Notes: generated from the sequence alone by a model not told the origin. A stretch of 64,000 bases of DNA from Terrimonas rubra (GCF_042686025.1 NZ_JBHUOZ010000002.1:259586-323585); one strand, 5' to 3'; positions 43,701-51,811 are shown, counted from the stretch's first letter. Numbers and translations are program-made.

Positions 43701-43937
43701 TCCTGCCGAGCTGATGGTCAGCACCACGTTCCGTCCTGTAACTGCAATGCTGAATTTACCGTTCTCATCGGCAATCACCGTGTTGGTAGTGCCTTTCTGA
43801 TTAACGGTAGCGTTGGCTACAGGTTCCCCGGATGCGAGCTTCACCGTACCGGTAATTTGTTTTGCCTGGCCATACATAATGGAGGGTAAAAAGAGTAGTA
43901 ACAGTAATACTACCTTGCAATAAGGTTTTAACTTCAT
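40749..43937 (-). CDS. SusC/RagA-family TonB-linked outer-membrane transporter
   Basis: A 1062-residue channel for energy-dependent uptake. The order is signal peptide (residues 1-24, ends IMYGQ), a CarboxypepD_reg-like domain (ITGTVKLASGEPVANATV, about 28-100), a TonB-box-like run (DDVIVVAYGT), a plug domain (LTGRVAGLQVTQSSGQAG, LRIRGIGSMNAGNDPLYVIDG, ETITVLKDAAASSLYGSRAANGIVLITTK) and a 22-strand barrel ending in the aromatic FGLELNF. It is the first gene of a susC-susD operon divergent from the superoxide dismutase gene. Confidence 0.95.
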   Translation of the reverse strand: MKLKPYCKVVLLLLLFLPSIMYGQAKQITGTVKLASGEPVANATVNQKGTTNTVIADENGKFSIAVTGRNVVLTISSAGYTTQDITVGTATEYDVVLAPNAGELDDVIVVAYGTSTKRSFTGSASVIKQDALKDMPTTSFENALTGRVAGLQVTQSSGQAGAVSTLRIRGIGSMNAGNDPLYVIDGVPVASGNAGQLGSQILTTNNIMNTLNPADIETITVLKDAAASSLYGSRAANGIVLITTKRGRSGKPVIGLRSTVSFTPSWATDNYEPAGVQEQVNMLYQVFHDLNTSAGSTDAAANTNALSRLSTRFNRHGYDFSTAGPGRYENVKITGRTDGIENRDGRYFNWEDALFGTGYYNTNDLSISGGNAGTTYYSSLSYTKDQSRIKENEFDRISGRVNLNQKVGKAVELMTNLNISKNRQSGFNDSRNTGGNVFFQSRNLLWPLYWPTDYKTGLPFTARYGSLAYNNEYYKNEWDTRSNTLNIGAVGGLTIHLLPSLRLKSVLSYNDNRVREMLYYSAKHFNAQSDTGSIREYLTAFTKTVSSTTLNYNESFGNHNIDVLVGYEAEQNKTDYMLSSGIKLPSSGLITVATAGQTSANAYSWGNNLVSYLSRLEYNYNQKYYASFSYRRDGSSRLAPETRWGNFWSVGASWNIDKEKFMSNIEAISSLRLRASYGINGTQPSSLFGWRSLVGYTFTYSNQPGSGINTVGNRDLKWETNYNTDIALEFGLFKQRLTGSVEYFNRASKDLLLDVPTATTTGYSSVLANIGELNNRGIEIDLGGDIIKNKDLRWGASVNATFLKTKVVKLYRSEGATTGNDIIWNDPTGGDARAQFIYREGSPIYSLYGFEWAGVHPTTGRNVWYVNDPTNDKAGDFEYNGRGATYTFGSANRIIIGDASPKVYGGFTTDLEYKNFTLALNFIYKIGGKIYDGAFKDVADDGYYWERIRAQETWDNMWTDNNKNGTLPKLSGNDLIDPMQYSTRQMHDASFVRLKNITLAYRLPLDIIQKVKLTNARVFINGTNLFTAAKYKTADPEVNQYGTRGWETPFGKTFTFGLELNF

Positions 43938-44033
43938 AGCAGTTGTTTTTAGGAGTAGGAACTAAATATACAATAAGTTTCGTACAAAAACCGCAATTGT
44001 TGGCAATTATTTGCAAGTTTACTGGCCCGAAAA

Positions 44034-44048
44034 TTGCGTAAAACGCAA
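44034..44048. promoter_or_regulatory. short palindrome in the susC/sodA divergent region
   Basis: TTGCGT, three A residues, ACGCAA forms a perfect inverted repeat in a stretch with several other TTGC and GCAA words (43995-44060). It could be an operator for either divergent gene. Its role is inferred from position only. Confidence 0.3.
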
Positions 44049-44165
44049 AATATTGCAGTATTAATTAAGTTTTTTATTGTGTTTTCTAACCATTGTCAAT
44101 CAACAAAGTCTTAATAAATTTGTTACCTATTAATATTAGTCAGCTTAATTTTAAACACATTAGTT

Positions 44166-44768
44166 ATGGCATTTACATTACCCGCGTTACCATATGCTAC
44201 CGATGCATTGGAACCACACATTGACAAAGCAACCATGGAGATTCACCATGGCAAGCACCACCAGGCATACGTTGACAATTTAAATAAAGCCATTGCAGGC
44301 ACTGAAAACGAATCAAAGTCTTTAGAAGAACTTGTTAAGAACGCCGGCGCTATCTCCCCTGCGGTTCGTAACAATGGCGGCGGTCATTGGAACCACAGTT
44401 TTTTCTGGGAAATTTTAACGCCAAACAGCGCTGCCCCAAGTGGTAAACTGGCCGACGCTATCAACAGTACTTTCGGCTCCCTGGATGCCTTACATGAAAA
44501 GCTAAGCGCTGCCGGCGCTACCCGTTTTGGTAGTGGCTGGGCCTGGTTAATTGTAAAAGATGGCAAACTGGAAGTAACTTCTACTGCCAACCAGGATAAT
44601 CCATTAATGGATGTAGCGGAAGTAAAAGGAACCCCGATCTTAGGTATTGATGTATGGGAACATGCTTATTACCTGAAATACCAGAACAAACGTCCCGATT
44701 ATTTAAAAGCGATCTGGAGCGTGATCAACTGGGCAAAAGTGGCCGAACATTACGAAAAAGCTATTTAA
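44166..44768 (+). CDS. sodA: superoxide dismutase, probably manganese type
   Basis: Converts superoxide to oxygen and hydrogen peroxide. The 200-residue protein has the metal ligands His27 (EIHHGKHH), His77 (GGGHWNHSFFW), Asp162 and His166 (IDVWEHAYYL). The stretch GGGHWNH with Gly at 73, combined with Gln143 in TANQDNPL, is the pattern of manganese rather than iron enzymes, though cambialistic forms occur in this phylum. No signal peptide, so cytoplasmic. A strong terminator follows within 10 bases. Confidence 0.93.
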   Translation: MAFTLPALPYATDALEPHIDKATMEIHHGKHHQAYVDNLNKAIAGTENESKSLEELVKNAGAISPAVRNNGGGHWNHSFFWEILTPNSAAPSGKLADAINSTFGSLDALHEKLSAAGATRFGSGWAWLIVKDGKLEVTSTANQDNPLMDVAEVKGTPILGIDVWEHAYYLKYQNKRPDYLKAIWSVINWAKVAEHYEKAI

Positions 44769-44775
44769 TATGCCG

Positions 44776-44808
44776 AACCCCTTCTTTATGAAGGGGTTTT
44801 GTTTTTTT
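44776..44808 (+). terminator. superoxide dismutase terminator
   Basis: AACCCCTTC (44776-44784) pairs with GAAGGGGTT (44790-44798) around a 5-base loop, followed by T-rich sequence. Confidence 0.88.
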
Positions 44809-44887
44809 GCAATCTCCGCATACATACCGGCGGTTTTATATGCAACGATATACCTTCACGGGTTGTCAGGTTGGCAAATAATAAAAC

Positions 44888-45562
44888 ATGTCAAAAGTTT
44901 ATGTGGCGTTAGCCCTGTGTAGCAGCATTTTTTTTATTAGCTGTTTTAAAGGTTCCAAAGGATTTGATCAGCCTACCCAAATTGTAACCAGCGATACCCT
45001 TACCAGTGGTAGCTACTGGGGTATTGCCGTAGGGGATGATCATACCACTGTGTATAACAAAGCACAGGCTTTAAGTGAAGAGAAAAATATCAAAACCATC
45101 AGCGTGGTCAATAATATTTTTACCGACCTGGCGGCTATAAAGGATAAACTCCCCCTGTACCACAGTGTTTTTTTAGATGCTTCCACTGCAAGCGCCAATG
45201 GCGTACAGATATTCTTTGAGAACGATAAGGTAAAAAGTATTTATAACAATGCCGGCCAGATATTGAACAGCTGGCCCTGGGATGCCGTTCCCAACCAGTC
45301 CGTTCAGCAAAATGATGCAGTGAGCGGCCTGTATAATAAACTGGTGAATATTAAAGCCCTGCCGGCCTATAGTATTTATTTTCAACGCCTGTCATTGTTC
45401 TATAAAAACACCAAAACCGCTTACGACCCGGATATGGGCCTTTCCGGTAAATGGATATTGAACAGCCCTGTGAATGAAAAGGTGTTTTTAAGAGTAAATA
45501 TTAAATTTAATGCCGGTGCTGTAATAGATTCTATTATGGTTGACAGGGTAGAGACCCTGTAA
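44888..45562 (+). CDS. lipoprotein, function unknown
   Basis: A 224-residue protein with a convincing lipobox (SSIFFISC, Cys19). The mature part begins with a Ser/Thr-rich stretch and then shows alternating strands and helices (YWGIAVGDDHTTVYNKAQAL, HSVFLDASTASANGVQIFFENDKVKSIYN, VFLRVNIKFNAGAVIDSIMVDRVE). I do not recognise a family. Its position after the superoxide dismutase terminator indicates its own transcription unit. It converges on the BtuB-like receptor gene with a long hairpin between them. Confidence 0.75.
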   Translation: MSKVYVALALCSSIFFISCFKGSKGFDQPTQIVTSDTLTSGSYWGIAVGDDHTTVYNKAQALSEEKNIKTISVVNNIFTDLAAIKDKLPLYHSVFLDASTASANGVQIFFENDKVKSIYNNAGQILNSWPWDAVPNQSVQQNDAVSGLYNKLVNIKALPAYSIYFQRLSLFYKNTKTAYDPDMGLSGKWILNSPVNEKVFLRVNIKFNAGAVIDSIMVDRVETL

Positions 45563-45615
45563 TTAATATCTTATTTACAGATAGCATGTGAAGAAGGCAT
45601 ATGGTATAGGGTTGT

Positions 45616-45660
45616 AAGGTTTAAGGTATAGAGCCACAGCCCTATACCTTAAACCTTATT
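45616..45660. terminator. perfect 16-bp hairpin between convergent genes
   Basis: Bases 45616-45631 and 45642-45657 are exact complements around a 10-base loop. The arms are built from the words AAGG, TTTAAGG and TATAG. It lies between the lipoprotein gene and the convergent receptor gene. Confidence 0.7.
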
Positions 45661-45689
45661 TCTTACACCCTGCGGGCATCAGGCCGCTG

Positions 45690-47609
45690 TTATTTTTGAA
45701 AATTAAATTTAACCCCGCCCATAGCCCATCGGCCCGGCATAATAGCCCCCAGCAGGTCGCTGTAAGAACGGTCAAATACATTATCAGCCTGTACAAAAAA
45801 GCTCAGCCTGTTTTTCAGTAAGGCATAGGACAGTCTTGCATTCATGATAAAGTAATCCGAAGTAAGTTTAGCATTAATGCCACCTACCGTTGCGTCGGGT
45901 CTGCGGTGTTTGTACAAACCGGTCAGCGCCAGGCTAAAGTTGCATACATTGTATTGTACACTAAAGTTGGTCAGCACACGCGCATGCGAGGATACGTATA
46001 AGGATGCTGTATTATTACTGCTCTTGCTGCTTAACCAGATAAAGCCTGCGTTTACAGCTAACTGTTGTTTACTGCTGATCGGCTGTGTGTATTGTATATC
46101 AGTTTCCAGGCCGCTGGTGTTCACTTTCGCAATGTTTTTAGCCAGAGCATAAGTACCTGTTGGCGACAGGTTTTCTTTACGTGGCATATCGGCATAGGCC
46201 GTGTTCACATAGTCAATTAAACGGCTGTGCTGACGCTGGAAAACCGTAGCCGATATTTTAAGCCTGTTATGATAAAACCAGTCGGCGCCGGCTTCATAAC
46301 TCCAGGAGTGCTCGGCCTGCAGATCGGGGTTACCAATACGTCCGCCGGTTACCAGGGGTTTGTTGTAGTTGTTAAACCTTTCGGTAAAGTCCGCATCACG
46401 GATCGTTTTACCACCACTTACCCTGAACTGCCATTGGTCCGCTTTATACGATGCCGTTAACTGTGGTACCAATTCAGGATCGTTATGTTGCACCATCTCA
46501 AGCCGCAGGGAAGGTTGTAAAAAAACATGCTGTCCTATTTTTTGTACCAGTGATACAAATGGTGCAGCTAAAAACAGGGAGTGGTCACCCCTGTCGTTAG
46601 ACTTGATCATTTTTTGCTGGTAATTAAAGCCGGTTGTTAAAATAGTTTTAGGACTAAAGTTATACTGGTGCGAAATTAAAGCCTGTGCCAGTTTTGATTC
46701 GTTGTTATTGGCTATAGCTAAACTGTTAAAACGGTAATCATCATCCAGTGTTTTATAACTGGCATCAATGGTTAAACGGTGATTACCCTTTTGGTAAGCA
46801 ACACGCAGTTGCTGCCACCAGGTAGCCACTTTCTCCCGGGCTGTATCTGATAAAAACGTAGTATAAAAATTCTGTGCGCCAAAATTCCTGCGGTCATATG
46901 ACAGGCGATAAGCTACGCTCCAGTTATTGTTAAACTGGTATTTGGCCGATGCTGATACACTACTGTTATGTATAAATCCTTTGGTGCCTCTTTGTTGTGC
47001 ACCTTCCGCATTATTGATCAATACCCCGCCGCTTACACTGAATTTATTTTTGGTATGGGCAATGCCTGCCGTAATATTATTAAAGCCATATTCACCAATC
47101 GCCAGCTGGCCGTTAGCGCTGGTTTTTGTAATGCCCTGTTGTTGTGCGACAAATGTTTTGGTAATTACATGTACCACACCGCCTACAGCATCTGCTCCAT
47201 AGATAGCCGATGAAGGACCTTTTAACACCTCAATGCGTTCAATTTCGGCGGGGGCTAAAGGTATATAACTGCTGAAATGCCCTGTGTTCGGGTCATTCAG
47301 CCGCATACCATCCAATAATACCAATACCTGCTGAAAGGTGCCGCCACGCAGGGTAATATCACTTTGCGAGCCCATGGGGCCGCGGGCCTGTATCTCTACT
47401 CCGGGCACAAAACGCAATAGATCATCAATGGAATGTACCGGCAGGTTCTGGAATTGTGAACCTTTAATAATAACAATATTACGCCCCGTTTCAGAAGCTC
47501 TTTTTTCTATTAATGCAGAAGTAATCGTTACACCGTCCATCTCTACTTCCTGTGAAAATGCAGTAGCTGATGCTGATGCGCTGAGTAATAACAATAATAA
47601 TTTTTTCAT
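45690..47609 (-). CDS. BtuB-like TonB-dependent outer-membrane receptor
   Basis: A 639-residue energy-coupled importer. After the signal peptide (ending AFSQ, residue 20) comes a TonB-box-like segment, then a plug domain (IDDLLRFVPGVEIQARG, DITLRGGTFQQVLVLLDGMRLNDPNTGHF, IERIEVLKGPSSAIYGADAVGGVVHVITK), then a 22-strand barrel ending in the aromatic GGVKFNFQK. Size and plug are like BtuB-type receptors, but no cobalamin riboswitch is visible in the 100 bases upstream, so vitamin B12 is only one candidate. It lies on the same strand as atl, DUF5522 and trmB. Confidence 0.88.
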   Translation of the reverse strand: MKKLLLLLLSASASATAFSQEVEMDGVTITSALIEKRASETGRNIVIIKGSQFQNLPVHSIDDLLRFVPGVEIQARGPMGSQSDITLRGGTFQQVLVLLDGMRLNDPNTGHFSSYIPLAPAEIERIEVLKGPSSAIYGADAVGGVVHVITKTFVAQQQGITKTSANGQLAIGEYGFNNITAGIAHTKNKFSVSGGVLINNAEGAQQRGTKGFIHNSSVSASAKYQFNNNWSVAYRLSYDRRNFGAQNFYTTFLSDTAREKVATWWQQLRVAYQKGNHRLTIDASYKTLDDDYRFNSLAIANNNESKLAQALISHQYNFSPKTILTTGFNYQQKMIKSNDRGDHSLFLAAPFVSLVQKIGQHVFLQPSLRLEMVQHNDPELVPQLTASYKADQWQFRVSGGKTIRDADFTERFNNYNKPLVTGGRIGNPDLQAEHSWSYEAGADWFYHNRLKISATVFQRQHSRLIDYVNTAYADMPRKENLSPTGTYALAKNIAKVNTSGLETDIQYTQPISSKQQLAVNAGFIWLSSKSSNNTASLYVSSHARVLTNFSVQYNVCNFSLALTGLYKHRRPDATVGGINAKLTSDYFIMNARLSYALLKNRLSFFVQADNVFDRSYSDLLGAIMPGRWAMGGVKFNFQK

Positions 47610-47709
47610 ATCCTGTGTTAATGATGGGATGCGAAAGTATTGTGCAGGTCAATAGCTTGCTTACGCAATCGGAAATAAAATGATGAACGGTACTAGCAAA
47701 TGTTTGTGT

Positions 47710-48093
47710 TTACAGCTCTGTGGCAGGATCCCAAAAGTGTTTTTCAAAATCTACTATCTTATCATCTTTTACTTTAATACCTTCTTTAGCCAGTAACTTT
47801 TCCATGGCATCAGGTGTTTCAAAATGCATCTTTCCCGATAACATACCGTTACGGTTCACTACCCGGTGTGCAGGCACTTTAGGTTTTACTTTACCCGCAC
47901 CGTTCATGGCCCAGCCAACCATACGGGCCGATGATTTGGCACCCAGGCTGGCGGCAATAGCGCCATAGGAGGTAACCCGGCCTTTAGGTATCTGCCGGGC
48001 AACAGCATATACCCATGTAAAAAAATTCTCATCCGTTTTTCCGGATGGCTTAATTTGTTTAATGGCGGGTTGGTTGTTTTTTTTAGCAGCCAT
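47710..48093 (-). CDS. alkyltransferase-like (ATL) DNA-binding protein
   Basis: MGMT-family protein of 127 residues from ATG 48093 (MAAKKNNQPA); the frame extends upstream over the DUF5522 gene but that part is unrelated. ARQIPKGRVTSYGAIAASLG and RMVGWAMN are the helix-turn-helix and helical wing of the family. The active-site PCHR is PAHRV here, so the methyl-accepting Cys is Ala. ATL proteins bind and flip O6-alkylguanine and pass the lesion to nucleotide excision repair without repairing it. It is the third gene of trmB, DUF5522, atl. Confidence 0.9.
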   Translation of the reverse strand: MAAKKNNQPAIKQIKPSGKTDENFFTWVYAVARQIPKGRVTSYGAIAASLGAKSSARMVGWAMNGAGKVKPKVPAHRVVNRNGMLSGKMHFETPDAMEKLLAKEGIKVKDDKIVDFEKHFWDPATEL

Positions 48094-48097
48094 GGTA

Positions 48098-48313
48098 TTA
48101 TTTTTCTTCGGTGTCAGGATTATTATCGGCCTTGTCTTTTCTTTTTTGTAAGAGTGCTGTGCGTTGCGGCTCCGGTACCTGCTCGTAATCATAAGGACAA
48201 TGCAAACACCCGTTACCGCAACAGTAGCCACGCTGTAAATGAAAGGTTCGGGTCAGTACCATTAGTCCCGCTTCATTAAAGTAAAAATGTATCCCTTCAG
48301 TCAGTTTGCTCAT
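48098..48313 (-). CDS. DUF5522-like small Cys-rich protein
   Basis: A 71-residue protein with a tight Cys cluster, GYCCGNGCLHCPYDY (residues 30-44), that suggests a bound metal or Fe-S cluster. This arrangement is that of the DUF5522 family. A charged, Lys/Asp-rich tail follows. Function is unknown. The start overlaps the end of trmB by 17 bases and the stop lies four bases before atl, so the three are translated as a block, hinting at a nucleic-acid-related role. Confidence 0.85.
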   Translation of the reverse strand: MSKLTEGIHFYFNEAGLMVLTRTFHLQRGYCCGNGCLHCPYDYEQVPEPQRTALLQKRKDKADNNPDTEEK

Positions 48314-49004
48314 GTTGCAGCAATTGTTGTAAGGCTTTGTCCTTCTCTGGTCCTTCTATTACATCAGGCAGGCTGAACCTTATATAATGTATACGGTTGC
48401 TTTGTGCAATATCCAGGCCTTCATAATGTGTTTTGATCTGCAGGGCGGCGCTTCTTTCCGGTAAAGCATACAGGTTATCTATATCCTCATGAATAGTACA
48501 GCCATACATGTCAATTACCAGTTTGGTAAAATGATACAGGTCAGGACTATCTGTCTTTAAATTGATAAACCCGTCTTTGGCCAGTATTTGCTGGTACAAG
48601 CGTAAAAAGCGGGGATGGGTCAATCTTTTTTTGGCCTTGGATAAACGTAATTGCGGATCGGGGAAAGTGATCCAGATGTTTTGCACTTCGCCTGGCGCAA
48701 AGTATTGGGTAATATGATCGATCTGGGTACGTAAAAAGCCCACATTGGTCAAACCATTATTCAATGCTTTTTTAGCACCTACCCAGATACGGTTACCCTT
48801 CAGGTCAACGCCTAAAAAATTTTGATCGGGGTATAACTGCCCCAAACCCACCGCATACTCGCCTTTACCACAGGCCAGTTCCAGCGTAATGGGGTTATTA
48901 TTTTTAAAGAAATTATGCCAGTTGCCGGGCATACCCTCTGGGTATTGCAACACATTACTAAAGGTGGTGAGCTCCGCAAAACGTACTAATTTTTTCTGTG
49001 CCAT
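48297..49004 (-). CDS. trmB: tRNA (guanine-46-N7)-methyltransferase
   Basis: Uses S-adenosylmethionine to make m7G46 in tRNA. ATG 49004 (MAQKKLVRFAELTTFSNV) gives 235 residues; the frame reaches three codons further only to a TTG. The methyltransferase fold shows ITLELACGKGEYAVGL (SAM motif I), NFLGVDLKGNRIWVGAKKA, and the TrmB-specific IWITFPDPQLRLSKAKKRLTHPRFLRLY with the NLKTDSPDLYHF region. It is first in a three-gene unit with DUF5522 and atl. Confidence 0.94.
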   Translation of the reverse strand: MAQKKLVRFAELTTFSNVLQYPEGMPGNWHNFFKNNNPITLELACGKGEYAVGLGQLYPDQNFLGVDLKGNRIWVGAKKALNNGLTNVGFLRTQIDHITQYFAPGEVQNIWITFPDPQLRLSKAKKRLTHPRFLRLYQQILAKDGFINLKTDSPDLYHFTKLVIDMYGCTIHEDIDNLYALPERSAALQIKTHYEGLDIAQSNRIHYIRFSLPDVIEGPEKDKALQQLLQHEQTD

Positions 49005-49106
49005 TGCCTGCAAAGGTAGGTTAATGAGGCAATTTGGTAATTTGCAAATGAAGTTACCGGTAAAGGGCTTACCGGATTTTAGTTGAAGCCTTTCTATAAA
49101 ACAACA

Positions 49107-49137
49107 AAAAGGCCAACGTGAATCACGTTGGCCTTTT
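49107..49137. terminator. terminator after the YceI gene
   Basis: A perfect 14-bp stem (49107-49120 with 49124-49137) has an AAT loop, an A run at its left and a T run at its right. On the minus strand it ends the YceI unit. Confidence 0.88.
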
Positions 49138-49158
49138 ATCCTTGTTCAGGGCTGTTAA

Positions 49159-49695
49159 TTATTTAAACTCAGCGTTCACCGTTACTTTAGGTGTTTTTGA
49201 TACTTTCTCGCCATCAGCCATTACACCGTAATCAGCCAGGGTCAGGTTAAATTCTGAAGTAGCTTTGATGGTTTTGCCGGCAACCACAATGGTTACAGGG
49301 GTAGTGATGGTTTGTTTTTTATCTTTTACAGTTAATTCACCTTCTGCTTCAGCGGTGTAAGTACCATCTTTGGCAAAGTTTACCGCTTTGGCATTTTTCA
49401 GTTTGCCTTTATAGGTAAAAGATTTAAAAGCGGCAGAATTCAACCATCTTTCGCTGTTAAAATGTTCCTGGATCTTTGGGTTTTCAAAAGCAAAGTTGGC
49501 CACGGCAACTTCAAAAGCAATAGCGCCGCTTTTGGGATCAATGCTGGCAATGCCGGTTTTGTTTTCTGCTTTAGGGAATTTGTCTTTTGGAGTAGTAGCA
49601 TCAAAAGCTACAACTGCAGCCGTAGTGGTTTTCTTTTGAGCAAAAACGCTACCGGTAAGTGCTACTAAAGCCAGGAATAAAATTGTCTTTTTCAT
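49159..49695 (-). CDS. YceI-family periplasmic lipid-binding protein
   Basis: A 178-residue exported protein (signal peptide MKKTILFLALVALTGSVFAQ). YceI proteins are beta-barrels of the lipocalin-like type that bind isoprenoid or fatty-acid-like lipids. The conserved pattern is visible: GIASIDPKSGAIAFEVAVANF, MQEHFNSERWLN-like run (read here IQEHFNSERWL), FKSFTYKGKL, YTAEAEGELTVKDKKQTITTP and SEFNLTLADYGV. It follows the OB-fold membrane protein gene by 13 bases. The pair is frequent in Bacteroidota and suggests a joint envelope function. Confidence 0.88.
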   Translation of the reverse strand: MKKTILFLALVALTGSVFAQKKTTTAAVVAFDATTPKDKFPKAENKTGIASIDPKSGAIAFEVAVANFAFENPKIQEHFNSERWLNSAAFKSFTYKGKLKNAKAVNFAKDGTYTAEAEGELTVKDKKQTITTPVTIVVAGKTIKATSEFNLTLADYGVMADGEKVSKTPKVTVNAEFK

Positions 49696-49708
49696 GTTAA
49701 TTGTTCTT

Positions 49709-50635
49709 TTATTTGTTTTGTTTGTTTAGGGTGTTCCTTTCAAAATTGATGATGGTGGTTTCCAGTATCTCGCTGTACATGCTACCGGTAAAAGCGCCTT
49801 TTATGGAAATGCTGTCGCCTTCCTGTAACGTTTTAACCTGCGATAAAGTTTTATTATAAAACGGAAAAACGATATAAGAGCCCGTTGTTGTATCAGCCAT
49901 TTGCAGGTTAATGGTCGAATCATTGGCATTTTCAATGGACGTGATCCGGCCGTTTACTTCCAGTATTTTATCCCTGTACTTCCGGCTGCTGGCCGTATCA
50001 TTGGCGGTCACTTCCTTTATCAGGTCCAGTGCGTTAACAGTATAATCCGGTTTCAGGCTCTCGGTTCCCTCAAAGGTTTTGTTCATTTCCTGGTTGGTGA
50101 CGAAGGCAAAGGCCGCCCAGGTTGCAAAGGGGCCGATCAGCAGGGCCATTATCAATAAAAAAATATTATGCCTTAATGAAAGAACAATTAACAGGATAGC
50201 ACAAAAAACAGACAGGTAAAAGAAAGGTAAAAGCGCGGCTGTCAGTGATTTTACATAACCCATGGTCACCAAAAAGTCAGTAAACAGCACAAATACGGTA
50301 GCTAAGCTAAGGGTCAATATACCTGTAATGGTAGTGATCCAGGTATTCTTTTTCTTAAACAACTCCAGTACTATCGTTACCAGGGCCAATACGGGTATCA
50401 GCCAAAAAATATTATTTACCAGGGATAATTCCGGTACCGGGTTGTCAATATTAAATAGTGATTTTGCGGTGGTAAAAAAATGTCCCGTCGCAAAATGATA
50501 GGCGCTGATCTTTTCAGTTTCCCACAAAACCCAGTGCATACTACTGCCAATAAATAACAAAGCGCTCAGGCTGGCCAGGGCTTTTGTACTAAAAGTGCTT
50601 TTGGCTTTAGTCGTATTGCCGGGTGAATTACTCAT
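49709..50635 (-). CDS. membrane protein with C-terminal OB-fold (tRNA_anti-like) domain
   Basis: A 308-residue inner-membrane protein. About five transmembrane helices occupy residues 15-185. The C-terminal part (about 200-305: YRDKILEVNGRITSIENAND, YIVFPFYNKTLSQVKTLQEGDSISIKGAFTGSM) resembles the OB_RRM/tRNA_anti-like family of short extracytoplasmic OB-folds. These occur with YceI genes in this phylum. The function is unknown; despite the domain name, binding of nucleic acid is not implied. It is first of a two-gene unit. Confidence 0.8.
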   Translation of the reverse strand: MSNSPGNTTKAKSTFSTKALASLSALLFIGSSMHWVLWETEKISAYHFATGHFFTTAKSLFNIDNPVPELSLVNNIFWLIPVLALVTIVLELFKKKNTWITTITGILTLSLATVFVLFTDFLVTMGYVKSLTAALLPFFYLSVFCAILLIVLSLRHNIFLLIMALLIGPFATWAAFAFVTNQEMNKTFEGTESLKPDYTVNALDLIKEVTANDTASSRKYRDKILEVNGRITSIENANDSTINLQMADTTTGSYIVFPFYNKTLSQVKTLQEGDSISIKGAFTGSMYSEILETTIINFERNTLNKQNK

Positions 50636-50703
50636 GTTCTTTAAAATTTACTCCACAAAAATAGTGGGATTTTTATTTGTCCGCTGTTGATATAGGTTAA
50701 GTA

Positions 50704-50737
50704 ATAAAAAAGCCGCTCTATAGAAATAAAGCGGCAT
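50704..50737 (-). terminator. recA terminator
   Basis: Read on the minus strand, GCCGCT (from 50735 down to 50730) pairs with AGCGGC (50717 down to 50712) and is followed by a run of T at 50711-50705. It lies about 37 bases after the recA stop. Confidence 0.82.
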
Positions 50738-50773
50738 ACTTACTAACCCATCGTTTACTAAAAAACTAAAAAT

Positions 50774-51811
50774 TTATGATGCTTCCTGCATTTCTTTCAC
50801 TTTCTCGCGGATCTTTCCTTCCAGCTCAGCAGATAATTCGGGATTGTCGATCAGCAGTTGTTTCACCGCATCACGGCCCTGGCCCAGTTTATCGCTGTTA
50901 TAGCTGAACCAGCTACCGCTTTTCTGGATCACGCCCAGCTCTACGCCCATATCAATAATTTCACCCGTTTTGGAAATACCCTGGCCAAAAATGATATCAA
51001 ACTCGGTAGAGCGGAAAGGGGGGGCTACTTTATTTTTCACCACTTTCACTTTTACGCGGTTACCAATGGCTTCGTCACCGTCCTTGATCTGTGTACTGCG
51101 GCGGATATCCAGCCTTACCGATGCATAAAACTTTAAGGCATTACCACCCGTAGTGGTTTCGGGGTTGCCGAACATCACACCGATCTTCTCCCTTAACTGG
51201 TTAATGAAGATGCAGATGGTATTGGTCTTGGCAATGGTAGCCGTTAATTTTCTTAAGGCCTGGCTCATTAAACGGGCCTGTAAACCCATCTTGCTGTCAC
51301 CCATTTCACCTTCCAGCTCGCCTTTGGGCACCAGGGCGGCTACTGAGTCAATCACCACCACGTCCAGGGCGCCGGAAAGGATCAGGCGGTCGGCAATCTC
51401 CAGAGCCTGCTCGCCATAATCGGGCTGGGATATTAATAAATTATCTACATCTACCCCTAGTTTTTGCGCATAGGCGCTATCAAAAGCATGTTCCGCATCT
51501 ATAATGGCGCACATGCCGCCTTTTTTCTGTGCTTCGGCAATTACGTGGGTGGCCACGGTTGTTTTACCCGAAGATTCCGGCCCGTAGATCTCGATCACCC
51601 TGCCGCGTGGCAGACCACCGATGCCCAGGGCAATATCCAGCCCAATGGAGCCGGTAGATACCACCGATTGCGCTACTACAGGCTTTTCGTTCATCATCAT
51701 CACACTTCCCTTACCAAAATCCTTGTCAATCTTGTCCATTGTCAGCTTCAGGGCCTTCAGTTTTTCGCTGTTGCTTTCCATAATTTCAGTGTTTTTTTCT
51801 GTTTTTGCCAT
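50774..51811 (-). CDS. recA: recombinase RecA
   Basis: ATP-dependent strand-exchange protein and activator of LexA-type autoproteolysis. ATG 51811 (MAKTEKNTEIMESNSEKLKAL) gives 345 residues; two further upstream codons would need a TTG start. Walker A is GPESSGKTT (77-85). VVVIDSVAALVPKGELEGEMGD (interrupted here only for length) is the Walker B and L1 region, and TNTICIFINQLREKIGVMFGNPETTTGGNALKFYASVRLD spans L2. The C-terminal acidic tail is short. No LexA box was recognised in the upstream gap, and recX is not adjacent. Confidence 0.97.
   Translation of the reverse strand: MAKTEKNTEIMESNSEKLKALKLTMDKIDKDFGKGSVMMMNEKPVVAQSVVSTGSIGLDIALGIGGLPRGRVIEIYGPESSGKTTVATHVIAEAQKKGGMCAIIDAEHAFDSAYAQKLGVDVDNLLISQPDYGEQALEIADRLILSGALDVVVIDSVAALVPKGELEGEMGDSKMGLQARLMSQALRKLTATIAKTNTICIFINQLREKIGVMFGNPETTTGGNALKFYASVRLDIRRSTQIKDGDEAIGNRVKVKVVKNKVAPPFRSTEFDIIFGQGISKTGEIIDMGVELGVIQKSGSWFSYNSDKLGQGRDAVKQLLIDNPELSAELEGKIREKVKEMQEAS

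Noticed and set aside
47610..47709. Cobalamin riboswitch upstream of the BtuB-like receptor
   Set aside because: The gap is only 100 bases and lacks the conserved B12-box sequence, so vitamin B12 control is not supported.
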